Source: a virus. Taken from it: a stretch of 44,197 nt of DNA. The stretch lies in IMG/VR virus record IMGVR_UViG_3300012920_008698, positions 1 through 44,197 of that record. One strand, given 5' to 3'. A program made the position numbers and the translations under genes. Under the pieces are notes generated by a model. The model saw nothing but the letters and a program-made list of their open reading frames with translations. It did not search any database and was not told the origin of the DNA. Position 1 is the first letter of the stretch. Each line of letters begins with the position of its first letter. This document shows, piece by piece, positions 24,285 through 31,460 of this stretch.

Positions 24285-24728
24285 ATGAAGTATGCTAACA
24301 ATGTAAAACCTGGCGATATTATAATAACAAGAATTGGCACAGCAGTGCTCTTGCGGGAAACTAGAGCAATGTGGTATTACCTTTATAAAGATAGAGTAAA
24401 CGGCATTAAGAAATCAGAATTTTGGAGACTTGTTGACATTGGAGAAATACAAATTAAATATGTTGATTCGAAAAAATATAGAAGGAAACAAAAAAAGCAT
24501 CGCATCTTTGACTTGCGGAATGGTGAAGATTACGCTACCAGATTAGAAGAATTTTTAAATACGTTTGATCCGAGTGAGTTCTGGGTCTTAACAAAAGACT
24601 GGGGGTCAAACAGAAAAGAGGACATGAATTACTTTAGCGAATGTATAAATGAATTAAAATACAGGGGGTTCGCATGTGAATTAGATAAAAGAGGACCTGG
24701 ACTAGTATACATAAAGGTTACAAAATAA
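24285..24728 (+). CDS. Hypothetical protein with SH3-like N-terminus
   Basis: This 147-residue protein starts MKYANNVKPGDIIITRIGTA, then LLRETRAMWYYLYKDRVNGI, a GDII barrel start like the mini-proteins further right. A second basic domain and a C-terminal RGFACELDKRGPGLVYIKV strand follow. Function is unknown. It is followed by a hairpin that doubles as part of the next promoter. Confidence 0.5.
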   Translation: MKYANNVKPGDIIITRIGTAVLLRETRAMWYYLYKDRVNGIKKSEFWRLVDIGEIQIKYVDSKKYRRKQKKHRIFDLRNGEDYATRLEEFLNTFDPSEFWVLTKDWGSNRKEDMNYFSECINELKYRGFACELDKRGPGLVYIKVTK

Positions 24729-24730
24729 AA

Positions 24731-24765
24731 AAACTTTTGATTTTTGATCAAAAGTTTGCTATAAT
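24731..24765 (+). promoter_or_regulatory. FKBP promoter overlapped by an 11-bp inverted repeat
   Basis: TTGATT (24737-24742) and TATAAT (24760-24765) have 17-bp spacing and a TGC just before the -10 (extended -10). AAACTTTTGAT (24731-24741) and its exact complement (24747-24757) flank 5 nt, so the inverted repeat covers the -35 and spacer. It may be a terminator for the upstream gene, an operator, or both. Confidence 0.7.
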
Positions 24766-24800
24766 AAAAATTATAAACTCATAAAAAAAAGGAGCAAAAA

Positions 24801-25238
24801 ATGGGTAAAAAGACAATTGCAAAAGAAGGAAGAGAAGTAAAGGTTCACTACAAGGGAACGTTCGAAGACGGTACAGTTTTTGATAGTTCATATGATCGAG
24901 GAGAGACGATTGGATTCACAGTTGGTGCAGGCATGATGATTCCCGGATTTGATGCCGCTGTCAACGGCATGAAGGTGGGTGAAACTAAGACCGTAAATAT
25001 TGCACCCGACGAAGGATATGGTCAGCACAATCCTGACGGCGTACAGACTTTAGATAAGTCACAATTTCCTGATGATTTTCAATTTGAAAAGGGAGTTATT
25101 ATCGAAGGTATAGTTGGAGACCAGACAGTTCGTGGTATTATTCAAGAGATTGACACACAAAATGTCGTAGTGGATTTTAACCATCCAATGGCGGGTAAGG
25201 ATCTTAACTTTGAAATTGAACTAGTGGAAGTAACTTAA
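24801..25238 (+). CDS. FKBP-type peptidyl-prolyl isomerase, SlyD-like
   Basis: This 145-residue protein has VKVHYKGTFEDGTVFDSSYDR, GAGMMIPGFDAAVNGMKVGE and the NIAPDEGYGQHNPDGVQTLD transition into an insert-in-flap domain, then NHPMAGKDLNFEIELVEV. This is the SlyD/FkpA-like prolyl isomerase architecture: an FKBP core with a chaperone IF domain. The metal-binding His/Cys-rich tail of SlyD is absent. With GroEL, GroES-like and Hsp20 it forms a phage folding toolkit. It has its own promoter and AAAGGAG. Confidence 0.93.
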   Translation: MGKKTIAKEGREVKVHYKGTFEDGTVFDSSYDRGETIGFTVGAGMMIPGFDAAVNGMKVGETKTVNIAPDEGYGQHNPDGVQTLDKSQFPDDFQFEKGVIIEGIVGDQTVRGIIQEIDTQNVVVDFNHPMAGKDLNFEIELVEVT

Positions 25239-25246
25239 TGCTACAC

Positions 25247-25294
25247 TAATAATATTCTGTGACCTATTTATTTTATGGACACAGAATATTATTA
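25247..25294 (+). promoter_or_regulatory. 15-bp perfect hairpin enclosing a start codon
   Basis: TAATAATATTCTGTG (25247-25261) and its exact complement (25280-25294) enclose an 18-nt loop. The loop contains CTATTTATT and the ATG (25275) of the next gene. No T-run follows, so a simple terminator is less likely than a structure controlling translation start. Confidence 0.6.
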
Positions 25295-25478
25295 TAATTT
25301 TAAAAAGGGTGATAAAGTGTGGATTAGAGACTATCCCTTTGGTCACCCAATAAACGTCAAGGGTAAAATTGTTGCCAGTTTAGGTAACGATTTTTATAAT
25401 GTCCTTTTAAAGACGGGTCTACAAGAAGGCAAAATTGTTAGGTATAAATCATGGAGTTTGATAAAAGAGGATGAGTAG
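25275..25478 (+). CDS. SH3/KOW-like mini-protein
   Basis: This 67-residue protein has FKKGDKVWIRDYPF, VKGKIVASLGNDFYNVLLKT and RYKSWSLIKEDE. It shows the same order of strands (GDkV, GkIV, yxVxL, W.li) as the tandem mini-proteins at 34-36 kb. The start codon and first codons lie in the loop and right arm of a 15-bp hairpin, and no Shine-Dalgarno precedes it. Initiation should therefore depend on that structure. Confidence 0.6.
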   Translation: MDTEYYYNFKKGDKVWIRDYPFGHPINVKGKIVASLGNDFYNVLLKTGLQEGKIVRYKSWSLIKEDE

Positions 25479-25743
25479 CAAAGAGCGCAGAGATGCAGAC
25501 GGCAAAGGTTACAGGTGGACCATGTCTTCACCGTCTATGGGATGTTACGAAACCTCTGTAAGAGGATATACTATCGATAATTTAAATTCCAAATCCTTGT
25601 CAGACGCATCTGATCATTTTGAAAAAATATTCATACATGTAAGAGAAATACTCCTTGAGTATAACGGTACGCTTGAAGACAACAGGTATGATGTTTGTCA
25701 TCAAATATCTAGATATTTATCACAAAACTTTAATAAGTTGTGA
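25471..25743 (+). CDS. Hypothetical protein
   Basis: This 90-residue protein overlaps the previous gene by 8 nt. The N-terminal half is polar (SKERRDADGKGYRW) and the C-terminal half is helical (SDASDHFEKIFIHVREILLE). No recognised motif. The stop overlaps the next GTG. Confidence 0.5.
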   Translation: MSSKERRDADGKGYRWTMSSPSMGCYETSVRGYTIDNLNSKSLSDASDHFEKIFIHVREILLEYNGTLEDNRYDVCHQISRYLSQNFNKL

Positions 25744-25931
25744 GTAAGAAGGAAAGGAAGAAACTCAAGGAAGGTCAGTTGGTTAAACTAGATCCGAAAC
25801 AGTTCTCTCTTTGGGTTGAAACATATAAACCAGGAGTTGTAATCGCTAAACACGATAAACAATTTGAAGTGGCGTGGGTTGACGGGAAAGTTACTCTAGA
25901 GTGGTACTGGAATTTAGTGGAGGTTCTGTAA
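25740..25931 (+). CDS. SH3/KOW-like mini-protein
   Basis: This 63-residue protein starts at GTG 25740 inside the previous stop (GTGA). After a Lys-rich start it reads LKEGQLVKLD, KPGVVIAKHDKQFEVAWVDG and WYWNLVEVL, the strand order of the mini-protein family (G.lVk, GvVi, fevaWvdG, lveVL). Confidence 0.6.
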   Translation: MSKKERKKLKEGQLVKLDPKQFSLWVETYKPGVVIAKHDKQFEVAWVDGKVTLEWYWNLVEVL

Positions 25932-25932
25932 T

Positions 25933-26043
25933 ATGTGGTTTTGGCATTTAGTAGAAATTAACGCATGGGCAGATATGTTCTGTCTTGGTTTTATTGTGTA
26001 TCTATTGTGCAAGGTGCATGTTCTAGAAAAGAGGTTAAAGTGA
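25933..26043 (+). CDS. Small membrane peptide
   Basis: This 36-residue frame has one hydrophobic segment (MFCLGFIVYLLCKVHVL) and a basic end. GTGA overlap with the next gene supports translation. Function unknown. Confidence 0.45.
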   Translation: MWFWHLVEINAWADMFCLGFIVYLLCKVHVLEKRLK

Positions 26044-26294
26044 GTAGTTTTGTAAAGGGAGAGGTCCTGGTCTTTACTGATCATTATGATTTATTTGATG
26101 TTGATATGTATAAAAAAGAAGTAATGTTCTATAAATATGTCAGCGAAAATACAAAATGTTTGGTTATGTATCCAAAAACAGGAGAATGGGGCGAACCAAA
26201 AGTAGAATCATTACGGCAAAAAAAACCTGGACACGTACCTAGAAAATATGCTAACTTGTGCAAAAGAATTAAATTGATGGAGATTACGTGTTGA
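26040..26294 (+). CDS. Hypothetical protein, SH3-like start
   Basis: The start is GTG 26040 behind AGAGG, giving 84 residues; the longer open frame upstream overlaps the membrane peptide. FVKGEVLVFTDHYDLF and MFYKYVSENTKCLVMYP suggest beta-strands of an SH3-like barrel. The C-terminal part is basic. Function unknown. Confidence 0.5.
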   Translation: MSSFVKGEVLVFTDHYDLFDVDMYKKEVMFYKYVSENTKCLVMYPKTGEWGEPKVESLRQKKPGHVPRKYANLCKRIKLMEITC

Positions 26295-26452
26295 AGCGCA
26301 AAACTCATTACGGAGAAGATTTTACTTTTTTTAGTACCGACACAATTTTATTGTTGACACCGCTAGTCGCAGGTGCTATAGTTACAACAGGTTTTATGAC
26401 TTTGCAATATGGAGCAAAACTATGTTCGAACTTCTTAAAAAAACGACAGTAA
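26291..26452 (+). CDS. Small membrane protein
   Basis: This 53-residue frame starts at TTG 26291 (TTGA overlap; GTG 26288 also possible behind GGAG). It has a transmembrane segment (TILLLTPLVAGAIVTTGFM). It overlaps the following lipoprotein gene by 31 nt. Function unknown. Confidence 0.45.
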   Translation: MKRKTHYGEDFTFFSTDTILLLTPLVAGAIVTTGFMTLQYGAKLCSNFLKKRQ

Positions 26453-26661
26453 TCCTAACGCTGCTTACTTTGAGCGGTTGCCTGATTGTGTTGGACGATG
26501 ATTGCGATAGAACAGATCCGGATTATTGGTACACAGAGTATGACTGCTACTATATTACAGAGACCTTCGAAGTCTGCGGCCGCAATAGTTGCTGGATAGA
26601 AGATAGAAGCAGGAGAGTTTGCGACGAATACTACATATGTGAAGATAGGGAATGGAGGTAA
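26422..26661 (+). CDS. Small Cys-rich lipoprotein
   Basis: This 79-residue protein starts with MFELLKK, a hydrophobic core and the lipobox LSGC. The mature part is acidic, aromatic and has seven further cysteines (CDRTDPDYWYTEYDCYY, CGRNSCW). It is likely an envelope lipoprotein with disulfides. Phage lipoproteins of this size often block superinfection; that role is inferred. Confidence 0.65.
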   Translation: MFELLKKTTVILTLLTLSGCLIVLDDDCDRTDPDYWYTEYDCYYITETFEVCGRNSCWIEDRSRRVCDEYYICEDREWR

Positions 26662-26665
26662 CGGT

Positions 26666-27106
26666 TTGCCACTCAAAGAAAAACAAGTTATTGCTAAAAT
26701 ATCCTTCTTCTTCCAGGGCGAGAGGCATACTGTTGACGCAAATACAAAGGGTACTTTCAGAGTTCCCGTCACAGATGTTGTGGAGGGTAGGGTGAAAACA
26801 AATTACAAAGACCTTACGGCAAAAGAGGTAATAGAACACCCTACAATCAAGCATTGTGACCCTGTTATTACATTGATTACAGGAGAAAAAATTAGAATTT
26901 ATGATGGCGGGGACTGTAGTTACCTGCCAGCGATGTCAGAGGGTATTTTAGAAAAGCACGATAAGGTTGAAAATTTGCGCAGAAAGTTTGAAGAAAATAA
27001 AAAGAAACTGAAAAGCAAAATCAACGAGAAGAAAAAAAGCATTTCTGATACTGATGAATACGACTCACCTTTTTCAGGTTGGTCGGACTTCGATGGAATG
27101 TTTTAG
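26666..27106 (+). CDS. Hypothetical protein
   Basis: TTG 26666 is preferred because GGAGG lies 8 nt upstream; product 146 residues. The first two thirds is globular (IAKISFFFQGERHTVDANTK, DPVITLITGEKIRIYDGG). The last third is a charged helix (RRKFEENKKKLKSKINEKKK) with an acidic tail. No family recognised. Confidence 0.5.
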   Translation: MPLKEKQVIAKISFFFQGERHTVDANTKGTFRVPVTDVVEGRVKTNYKDLTAKEVIEHPTIKHCDPVITLITGEKIRIYDGGDCSYLPAMSEGILEKHDKVENLRRKFEENKKKLKSKINEKKKSISDTDEYDSPFSGWSDFDGMF

Positions 27107-27117
27107 TTTTTAATTTT

Positions 27118-27351
27118 ATGTTTAGACAAGAGTTTGATATAGGTGATGTTGTTCAACTTACTGGACCAATCGGCGCAAGCGGCGAATATGGATTGGTTAC
27201 AAAGAGCAAGAGGATAACAGAATTGCCTACCATGCCGAAGGATTACAAGTGGCATAAGGATGAGTATCACTGCCTCGTTACACTAACTACTGGTGAGGTA
27301 GGTTGGGTTCGTGCTAAATTTCTAAAAATTGTTTCAAGAGCAAAAAAGTAG
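27118..27351 (+). CDS. SH3/KOW-like mini-protein
   Basis: The product has 77 residues from ATG 27118. FDIGDVVQLTGPIG, GEYGLVTKSKRI, YHCLVTLTTGEVGWVRAKFL and KIV follow the barrel pattern (GDvV, GlVt, y.v...G, l.iV) seen in the other mini-proteins. No clear Shine-Dalgarno, so the start is uncertain. Confidence 0.55.
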   Translation: MFRQEFDIGDVVQLTGPIGASGEYGLVTKSKRITELPTMPKDYKWHKDEYHCLVTLTTGEVGWVRAKFLKIVSRAKK

Positions 27352-27380
27352 TTGACAAAAATAAAATAACCATATATATT
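27352..27380 (+). promoter_or_regulatory. Promoter before the membrane-peptide and tRNA cluster
   Basis: TTGACA (27352-27357) and TATATT (27375-27380) have 17-bp spacing. The transcript would carry two tiny membrane peptides, then the Lys, Arg and Leu tRNAs and the methylase. Confidence 0.78.
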
Positions 27381-27408
27381 AGTTTTACATTTTCGAAAAG
27401 GAGAAAAA

Positions 27409-27498
27409 ATGTTAGAGATTCTAGGACAGATTGTCGTTTTATCGGCAGCAATTTTTATTGGCAGTGTATCTTTTGATTGGTGGAGGAGAAATAGATAA
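27409..27498 (+). CDS. Tiny membrane peptide
   Basis: This 29-residue frame sits behind a strong AAAAGGAG. It is one transmembrane helix (LGQIVVLSAAIFIGSVSF) ending WWRRNR. It is coupled by TAATG to the next peptide. Confidence 0.5.
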   Translation: MLEILGQIVVLSAAIFIGSVSFDWWRRNR

Positions 27499-27578
27499 TG
27501 GGTTTTTGGGGAACTTTCTTTACCACGCTGGCGGCGCTTGTTTTTTATGATTACATTAAGATTTTACTAAAAGAATAG
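27498..27578 (+). CDS. Tiny membrane peptide
   Basis: This 26-residue frame starts in the previous stop (TAATG) and encodes a single hydrophobic segment (FWGTFFTTLAALVFYDYI). It ends 7 nt before tRNA-Lys. Confidence 0.45.
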   Translation: MGFWGTFFTTLAALVFYDYIKILLKE

Positions 27579-27585
27579 TTTGTGT

Positions 27586-27660
27586 GGGTCGCTGGCGCAA
27601 TGGTAGCGCATCGGACTTTTAATCCGCTGGTTCCGAGTTCGAGTCTCGGGCGACCCACCA
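27586..27660 (+). tRNA. tRNA-Lys (UUU)
   Basis: A full cloverleaf: acceptor GGGTCGC pairs with GCGACCC, the anticodon loop is CTTTTAA, and the T stem is CCGAG/CTCGG. The CCA end is encoded. It reads AAA/AAG, abundant in this A-rich genome. Confidence 0.95.
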
Positions 27661-27665
27661 ATTTT

Positions 27666-27742
27666 GCCCTGGTAGCTCAGTTGGATAGAGCATCGGACTT
27701 CTAATCCGCAGGTCGCAGGTTCGAATCCTGCCCAGGGTGCCA
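27666..27742 (+). tRNA. tRNA-Arg (UCU)
   Basis: Cloverleaf with anticodon loop CTTCTAA, T arm GCAGG-TTCGAAT-CCTGC and encoded CCA; the first acceptor pair is G-U. It reads AGA/AGG, common in the left and middle genes but rare in many proteobacterial hosts. Confidence 0.95.
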
Positions 27743-27743
27743 A

Positions 27744-27826
27744 GGTCGGGTGGTGGAATTGGTAGACACAGGAGACTTAAAATCTCCCGATCATAGATCG
27801 TGCGGGTTCGAGTCCCGCCCTGACTA
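27744..27826 (+). tRNA. tRNA-Leu (UAA)
   Basis: Class II tRNA with a long variable arm; anticodon loop CTTAAAA, T arm GCGGG-TTCGAGT-CCCGC. The acceptor has two G-U pairs and CCA is not encoded. It reads UUA/UUG. Confidence 0.93.
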
Positions 27827-27849
27827 CATAACTTACAAAAGGAGAGAGC

Positions 27850-28752
27850 ATGTTTAAAACACCGTTAAGATACCCAGGGGGAAAGTCAAGAGCAACCACC
27901 AAGTTAAGTGCTGATTTTCCAAAAGGTTTTACTGAATATAGAGAACCATTTTTGGGTGGTGGATCTGTTGCCTTATCCGTGACGACTTCCAATCTTCGAC
28001 CTATCGATGTATGGGTTAACGATGCATATTACAACCTTTATAATTTTTGGGTTCAACTTAGAGATCGTGGGCAAGACTTGCAAGATGAACTAATCAGTAT
28101 TAAACAACCGATACAGTATGTTGCAAAACCATTGCGTAAAAACAAGATTCACAAATCTCAATGGGATAAGTCTATACTAGACAATATCGATAAGCACCGT
28201 GATCTGTTTAACAAGGCGAAGTCTGAGATTCATAGCGTTGACAATTTTACAAAAGCGGTCTACTTTTGGATCTTAAACAAGTGTAGTTTTTCAGGTCTAG
28301 GTGAGAGTAGTTCTTTCTCGGAGCAGGCATCAGAACAAAACTTTAGTCTTAATGGTATGAATAAACTAATTCACTATACAAAAGCAATCAAAGATTGGAA
28401 GATCACTAATTTAGATTATGCCGATGTCATGAACGCACCAGGTAGCGATAACTGCTTTGTATTTCTTGATCCCCCTTACAATATCAAGGATAATCTTTAC
28501 GGCAAAAATGGTGACATGCATTCTGGTTTTGACCATATGAGGTTTTACGAGGACGTAACACACTGTCCTCATAATTGGATGATTACATATAATTCAAACG
28601 AAACTTTGAAAAAAAGATTTTCAGATTATTATTTTAATGATTGGGACTTGACTTATACAATGCAATCTAGTAAAGTATATTCAGAGTCGCAAAAAGATCG
28701 CAAAGAATTGTTGATAACAAATTACGAAAGGAATAATAATGATAGATCTTAA
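27850..28752 (+). CDS. DNA adenine methyltransferase (Dam/MboIIA-type class)
   Basis: This 300-residue N6-adenine methyltransferase has FKTPLRYPGGKSR at the N-terminus, the SAM motif FTEYREPFLGGGSV, and the catalytic motif LDPPYN (DPPY at Asp207). The order is that of the Dam/DpnM (alpha) class, whose members often modify GATC; target specificity cannot be read here. It overlaps the next gene, a PD-(D/E)XK-type protein, by 14 nt. The two may be a restriction-modification pair; otherwise the methylase protects phage DNA from host enzymes. It follows the tRNAs on the 27352 promoter. Confidence 0.93.
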   Translation: MFKTPLRYPGGKSRATTKLSADFPKGFTEYREPFLGGGSVALSVTTSNLRPIDVWVNDAYYNLYNFWVQLRDRGQDLQDELISIKQPIQYVAKPLRKNKIHKSQWDKSILDNIDKHRDLFNKAKSEIHSVDNFTKAVYFWILNKCSFSGLGESSSFSEQASEQNFSLNGMNKLIHYTKAIKDWKITNLDYADVMNAPGSDNCFVFLDPPYNIKDNLYGKNGDMHSGFDHMRFYEDVTHCPHNWMITYNSNETLKKRFSDYYFNDWDLTYTMQSSKVYSESQKDRKELLITNYERNNNDRS

Positions 28753-29266
28753 AAATGACGTAAATTGGAATAAAGTATTTGGAGTTATCGACTCGGTTCG
28801 AACACTCACTCGCAACCAAACTAGACCTCTTCGTACCGAGATTGTCGAGATGGCGATTGATAAGTACAGTGACGGTAAGTTGAAGTACGTCGGGGACACT
28901 GCCGATGGTATGGACTTTGAAGGTTCTGATGGATTGCGATACGAATGTAAGATGCAGAGAACTATTTTCCAACCGAGGACCCCACACAGTGCAAGAGTAA
29001 TACTTAGAAACCACAGAGGTCGCAACCTTGGAGTTCCACCTAAGACTTTCGATAAGATGATCTTCATTGATACAGGCAAGAGGAAGGTCGGCGTAGTTAA
29101 CTTTGAGGACTTGTCTATGAAAGAGAATGATTCAAATGTTATGTGCAGGGTTGATGATCAGAGTGTAGTGCAGGTTGTTGCTGATGGGGTAACTGCTGAT
29201 AAAAGTTACGATGGTTTGGATATGGAAAAAATCATCTTTGAGGCAATACATAATAGTATGCTATAA
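28739..29266 (+). CDS. Putative PD-(D/E)XK endonuclease partnered with the methylase
   Basis: This 175-residue protein contains DFEGSDGLRYECKMQ: Asp59, nine residues, then Glu69-Cys-Lys71, the D...ExK arrangement of PD-(D/E)XK nucleases. A strand (KMIFIDTGKRKVGVVNFED) and a basic segment (RVILRNHRGRNLG) follow, as expected for a DNA-cutting core. The start lies inside the methylase gene behind AAGGA, which is typical of type II restriction-modification gene pairs. Activity is predicted from motif and context only. Confidence 0.65.
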   Translation: MIDLKNDVNWNKVFGVIDSVRTLTRNQTRPLRTEIVEMAIDKYSDGKLKYVGDTADGMDFEGSDGLRYECKMQRTIFQPRTPHSARVILRNHRGRNLGVPPKTFDKMIFIDTGKRKVGVVNFEDLSMKENDSNVMCRVDDQSVVQVVADGVTADKSYDGLDMEKIIFEAIHNSML

Positions 29267-29290
29267 ACAAAACGGGAGCATAATTAGTAT

Positions 29291-29821
29291 ATGAAACTTA
29301 TCATGGAACAGTGGAGAAAATTCACAGAAAGAGTGGAAATCCCACCACAGGCAAGTGGTGCAGTGCCACCAAAGAATAGGCCAGCAATTAACATTTACCC
29401 AGAACCAGGGTCTTTGTATGACCCAAGAACAGGAAGATTAGATAAGGCGCACGCATCCGAACTACTAGATATTCTTGACCAAGATGGTCAGAAAATGAAA
29501 TCATCGGATGACCCTTATGTAGATGATTGGTTAGAAAAAACAAGTGAAAGGTTCCGTGATGCCATCGCAGCATTTCAACAAAAAGGTAGAGAGGAAGCAG
29601 ACGCTATTGAAAAGTCACTTAATGATCAATTTGAAGACGCAATAGGCGAAATACAGGCAATTATTCGCTCAAGAACGGAGGATACTGTTGATATTTCAGA
29701 TCCAGATGCAGGCGTTGATACTATACCAGGGATTGCTCCTACTACCATTGATGACACAGATACGCTGGACACAAGACCAGTAATGCAAAGAACAATTGAC
29801 TTGAAAAGAAGGAATAAATGA
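29291..29821 (+). CDS. Hypothetical protein, possibly virion-associated
   Basis: This 176-residue protein starts MKLIMEQWRKFTERV, a short N-terminal helix of a type found on several structural or scaffold proteins of large marine myoviruses. A long helical region (SERFRDAIAAFQQKGREEAD) follows, and the C-terminal part is rich in Asp, Thr and Pro. Function unknown. The stop overlaps the next ATG. Confidence 0.5.
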   Translation: MKLIMEQWRKFTERVEIPPQASGAVPPKNRPAINIYPEPGSLYDPRTGRLDKAHASELLDILDQDGQKMKSSDDPYVDDWLEKTSERFRDAIAAFQQKGREEADAIEKSLNDQFEDAIGEIQAIIRSRTEDTVDISDPDAGVDTIPGIAPTTIDDTDTLDTRPVMQRTIDLKRRNK

Positions 29822-29979
29822 GTATACTATCTATTATTAAGTCTATCTTTGGAAAGAAAAAAGAAAACAAACAACAAGAAACAAAAGAGAATAACCCGTC
29901 TTCGCCTTCGCCTGATTTCATTGACTACGATGGAATGGGGAACCAGGGAAGATTTGTTATGAAGAAAAACTATAAATGA
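29818..29979 (+). CDS. Small protein with amphipathic N-terminal helix
   Basis: This 53-residue frame begins MSILSIIKSIFGKKKENKQQ, an amphipathic membrane-binding type helix, then a polar tail. ATGA overlaps on both sides support translation. Confidence 0.5.
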   Translation: MSILSIIKSIFGKKKENKQQETKENNPSSPSPDFIDYDGMGNQGRFVMKKNYK

Positions 29980-30077
29980 AAAATATAACTTCATGGGTTG
30001 AGATTATAATTGCAGTCGCCATACCTGTTTTGGTAATAGCGTTCGGCGTGATGTTGAGTTCGATAATATTTACATAA
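29976..30077 (+). CDS. Tiny membrane protein
   Basis: This 33-residue frame is mostly one transmembrane helix (VEIIIAVAIPVLVIAFGVML). It overlaps the previous stop and ends just before the RNA ligase promoter. Confidence 0.45.
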   Translation: MKNITSWVEIIIAVAIPVLVIAFGVMLSSIIFT

Positions 30078-30091
30078 TTAAAAAAAAGTTC

Positions 30092-30120
30092 TTGACAAAT
30101 AGATAAAAATTTCATACAAT
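30092..30120 (+). promoter_or_regulatory. RNA ligase promoter
   Basis: TTGACA (30092-30097) and TACAAT (30115-30120) have 17-bp spacing. The ATG at 30136 would be too close to the transcript start, which supports initiation at 30151. Confidence 0.75.
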
Positions 30121-30150
30121 ATATGCACAACTTAAATGAAAGGACATATT

Positions 30151-31293
30151 ATGTCATTGCATCCTAATGTTCAGAAGATTGCTAAATTTATTACATCTGA
30201 GATTCGCACCATTGAAGATAAGAAGACCAAATGGGCGTCGTTTAAGAGAGAAAATGCTCAGAAGTTCAAGGAACTATTGCACCTTGAGCACACTGACATG
30301 AAAAACCCAGGTGAATTACTAGGTTTTGATATTGATGAAGAGCGCCAACTGATCCTATTAAATTATACAGGACAGGCGCATAATGTATTACACGAAGTAG
30401 ATCGAGGTTGGTCTCAACCCCTCCGTGACATGCGAGGCATGATCTACGACTTCAGTGTGGAGGAACCAGTTCTCGTTAGTCGAGGATTCGAAAAGTTCTT
30501 TAATTTCAGTGAGTTACCAGAGAATACGTACGACTCGCTTGCTGCAAAATATGGGAACAAGAAGTTTACTGCCAGAGAAAAAGCAGATGGACACATGATC
30601 GAATACTTCGTACATAACGGTGAACTGTGTTCCTCCACTAGAGGGAAGTTTGGAACGGTTAGTGCGGAAATTGCGGGAGGCATGTTTAGTCTTTCGGACT
30701 TTCAGCAGGTAGAAAAGACTTTGGGTAAAAAACTTATGACTATTGTTGTCGAGTTGATTCACCCATATACAGAAGTCTTTGTTGATTATGACAATGCGGA
30801 AACGCTATACCTGTTGAACGCTTATGATTCCGATGGCAAGTCGCTGGAACTTGCAGACTTGGAGCATGTATGTCAAGCAATGCCGCACCTCTTTATCTGC
30901 CCTGAGTCTCGTGAGGTGACATTGGATGAAATTGTCGATGAGGTTGGCAAGCGTTCTGTGTCTAATCACGAGGGTTGGGTGGTTAATTTTGATGGTCAGT
31001 TACTTAAATTCAAGTATATTAGTTACATTGGAGAAATGGTAAAGAGTAAATTAAGTTACAAGTATATCATGAACTGCATGATTAAGGGTAGACTTGACAA
31101 GATGCTGCATATGTTACCAGAGGAAGTTAGGTCTCATGCTTACAGGATGACTGCTGACGTACACATGGCATCTTATGGAGATAGTTATAAATCCCTTTAT
31201 GAGTTGTATAACGAGAATGAAGGCGGCGAGGCATACTTTAGGACAGTTTGTCGAAATTTTTGGAAATGGGATAAGCGTGAGGTTCGAACCTGA
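30151..31293 (+). CDS. T4 Rnl1-type RNA ligase
   Basis: The product has 380 residues from ATG 30151, chosen because AAAGGA lies 7 nt upstream. Nucleotidyltransferase motifs are in order: RDMRGMIYDF, the adenylated lysine in EKADGHMIEYF (Lys144), STRGKFG, VELIHPYTEVFVDYD, EGWVVNF and LLKFK. A helical C-terminal domain, as in Rnl1, completes it. Rnl1 reseals tRNAs broken by host anticodon nucleases. The cluster of phage tRNAs on either side suits this. No polynucleotide kinase is found in the window. Confidence 0.92.
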   Translation: MSLHPNVQKIAKFITSEIRTIEDKKTKWASFKRENAQKFKELLHLEHTDMKNPGELLGFDIDEERQLILLNYTGQAHNVLHEVDRGWSQPLRDMRGMIYDFSVEEPVLVSRGFEKFFNFSELPENTYDSLAAKYGNKKFTAREKADGHMIEYFVHNGELCSSTRGKFGTVSAEIAGGMFSLSDFQQVEKTLGKKLMTIVVELIHPYTEVFVDYDNAETLYLLNAYDSDGKSLELADLEHVCQAMPHLFICPESREVTLDEIVDEVGKRSVSNHEGWVVNFDGQLLKFKYISYIGEMVKSKLSYKYIMNCMIKGRLDKMLHMLPEEVRSHAYRMTADVHMASYGDSYKSLYELYNENEGGEAYFRTVCRNFWKWDKREVRT

Positions 31294-31460
31294 TGCAAAT
31301 GATCGACATTTTGTTTGTACTATGTCTGGCATATAGTTTTTCTGCATTAGTCAGGTTTGCTTTGTCTGCCAATAAGTTATCATTAGAAAAAAAACAAAGG
31401 GAAGAAGAAGAGAGCAAAAGAAAAAGGAAGATTGATACACTGTATGGAAGAGGAGATTAG
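31293..31460 (+). CDS. Small membrane-anchored charged protein
   Basis: This 55-residue frame has an N-terminal hydrophobic helix (IDILFVLCLAYSFSALVRF) and a very charged helix (KKQREEEESKRKRK). It overlaps the ligase stop by one base (TGATG). Function unknown. Confidence 0.5.
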   Translation: MQMIDILFVLCLAYSFSALVRFALSANKLSLEKKQREEEESKRKRKIDTLYGRGD

